Made by a program: the position numbers and the translations under genes. Below, one piece after another: positions 63,179-64,000 of a stretch of 64,000 nucleotides of DNA; within the stretch, counting starts at the first letter, position 1; every line of letters starts with the position of its first letter. The notes beneath the pieces were generated by a model. That model saw only the letters and a list, made by a program, of their open reading frames with translations. It had not been told where the DNA came from and did not search any database. Origin of the DNA: Streptomyces violaceoruber (lineage in GTDB: Bacteria > Actinomycetota > Actinomycetes > Streptomycetales > Streptomycetaceae); NCBI RefSeq assembly GCF_033406955.1, contig NZ_CP137734.1, forward strand, positions 744,001 through 808,000, in the 5' to 3' direction.

Positions 63179-63953
63179 GACGGCCACGCACACGACGGGG
63201 GCGGGAGCCCCCGCTCCCCCGGCACGGTTCGCCGTGCCCGGGCGCATCGAGGTGAACGGCCGGGTGGCCGGGACGTGGCAGACGGCCACGCTCACCGGGA
63301 TCCGCCGCGAGACGCCCCGCGCGTCGACCTTCCGCTTCGCCGTGCCCGGCTGGGCGGGCCACCTGCCCGGCCAGCACCTGATGCTGCGGCTCACCGCCGA
63401 GGACGGCTACCGGGCGCAGCGCCACTACTCGCTGGCGTCCGCACCGGACGACTCCGGGCACATCGAGCTGACCCTGGACCGGGTGCCCGACGGGGAGGTG
63501 TCCGGCTGGTTCCACACGGTGGCGCGGCCCGGCGACGAGATCGAGGTGCGCGGCCCGCTCAGCGGATTCTTCGCCTGGCCGGGCGACCGGCCCGCCCTGC
63601 TGCTGGGCGCCGGGTCCGGGGTCGTACCGCTGATGTCGATGGTGCGGCACCACCGGGCGCGGGGGCTCACCGTGCCGCTGCGGCTCCTCGTGTCCGCGCG
63701 CGGCCCCGGGGAGCTGATCTACGCCGATGAGTTCGGCGCGGAGACGACGCCCGTGTTCACCCGCACGGCGCCGGCCGGGGCGCCCGTGGGCCGGCTGGCG
63801 TCCGCGCATGTGGCGCCGCTCCTCGCCGAGCCGCCCGCCGGCGGATGGGAGGCCTACGTGTGCGGGTCGAACGCGTTCGCGGAGCACGCGTCGCGGCTGC
63901 TGGTGGCGGCCGGCCAGCCGGTGGACCGGATCCGGATCGAACGCTTCGGCTGA
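63171..63953 (+). CDS. FAD/NAD(P)-binding ferredoxin reductase-like protein
   Basis: 260 residues of the FNR superfamily. FAD motif RHYSLASAPD (about 85-94), NAD(P) motif LLLGAGSGVVPLMSMV and AYVCGSNAFAEHA. No 2Fe-2S domain follows, so it probably feeds the adjoining molybdoenzyme. GTG 63171 overlaps the upstream TGA. The end of the window lies 47 bases after the stop. Confidence 0.9.
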   Translation: MTETATHTTGAGAPAPPARFAVPGRIEVNGRVAGTWQTATLTGIRRETPRASTFRFAVPGWAGHLPGQHLMLRLTAEDGYRAQRHYSLASAPDDSGHIELTLDRVPDGEVSGWFHTVARPGDEIEVRGPLSGFFAWPGDRPALLLGAGSGVVPLMSMVRHHRARGLTVPLRLLVSARGPGELIYADEFGAETTPVFTRTAPAGAPVGRLASAHVAPLLAEPPAGGWEAYVCGSNAFAEHASRLLVAAGQPVDRIRIERFG

Positions 63954-64000
63954 TCCCCGCCCGGTTCGTGAGCGAGGCCCGCAGGAGTGGGTACCAGTCC

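Overview
The window is high-GC DNA with GTG starts, many 4-base start/stop overlaps, WhiB, PadR, LAL and ECF41-type genes, secreted GH75 and lipoprotein genes, and an actinobacterial cytochrome b. This fits a Streptomyces chromosome. From memory, unverified here, the first ~32 kb resembles the S. coelicolor neighbourhood around SCO7092-SCO7120 (ribosome-inactivating protein, LAL regulator, flavohemoprotein, cytochrome b subunit).

Region 1 (1-27.5 kb) is a dense redox and stress island. It holds secreted and cytosolic alpha/beta hydrolases, an orphan QcrB-like cytochrome b, a D-2-hydroxyacid dehydrogenase, a methyltransferase, and an operon of ferredoxin reductase, PIG-L deacetylase and an EhpF/EhpG-like carboxylate-reduction pair. 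It also holds a DUF5134-like membrane protein, two ECF41 (SigJ-type) sigma factors, two further ECF41-like proteins, an Ohr/OsmC peroxidase, a 7Fe ferredoxin divergent from an SdhA/FrdA-like flavoprotein, an NmrA-type reductase, YceI, WhiB, a duplicated coiled-coil/winged-helix gene, NDH-2 and a flavohemoglobin. Fifteen transcription starts in this island share TGTCACA-N16-GGTC (or a one-base variant of one box) at exactly one spacing. This is close to the published ECF41/SigJ signature (TGTCACA-N16-CGTC), so the island looks like a nearly self-contained ECF41 regulon.

Region 2 (27.6-38.6 kb) has a large LAL regulator, a secreted ribosome-inactivating protein, a GH2 remnant, an MMPL exporter with a NarL-type two-component system, and an aldo/keto reductase-MerR operon with a palindromic MerR promoter.

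Region 3 (38.6-49.3 kb) is scarred accessory DNA: an SDR pseudogene, a PLD-type cardiolipin synthase, an IS element with 24-bp inverted repeats, a 445-bp IS701-derived remnant with its own 17-bp inverted repeats, IS5 fragments, a second MMPL exporter with an MprAB-like two-component system, and an FUSC-like remnant.

Region 4 (49.3-64 kb) looks like ordinary core DNA: the dhaKLM operon, GH75 chitosanase, a fibronectin lipoprotein, a cell-surface protein, PadR, a FadH-type dienoyl-CoA reductase behind a perfect 36-bp palindrome, secreted and small proteins, a PAS-GAF-SpoIIE phosphatase, a PrmC-like methyltransferase, and a MarR-molybdoenzyme-flavin reductase operon. I saw no tRNA, rRNA or CRISPR array.
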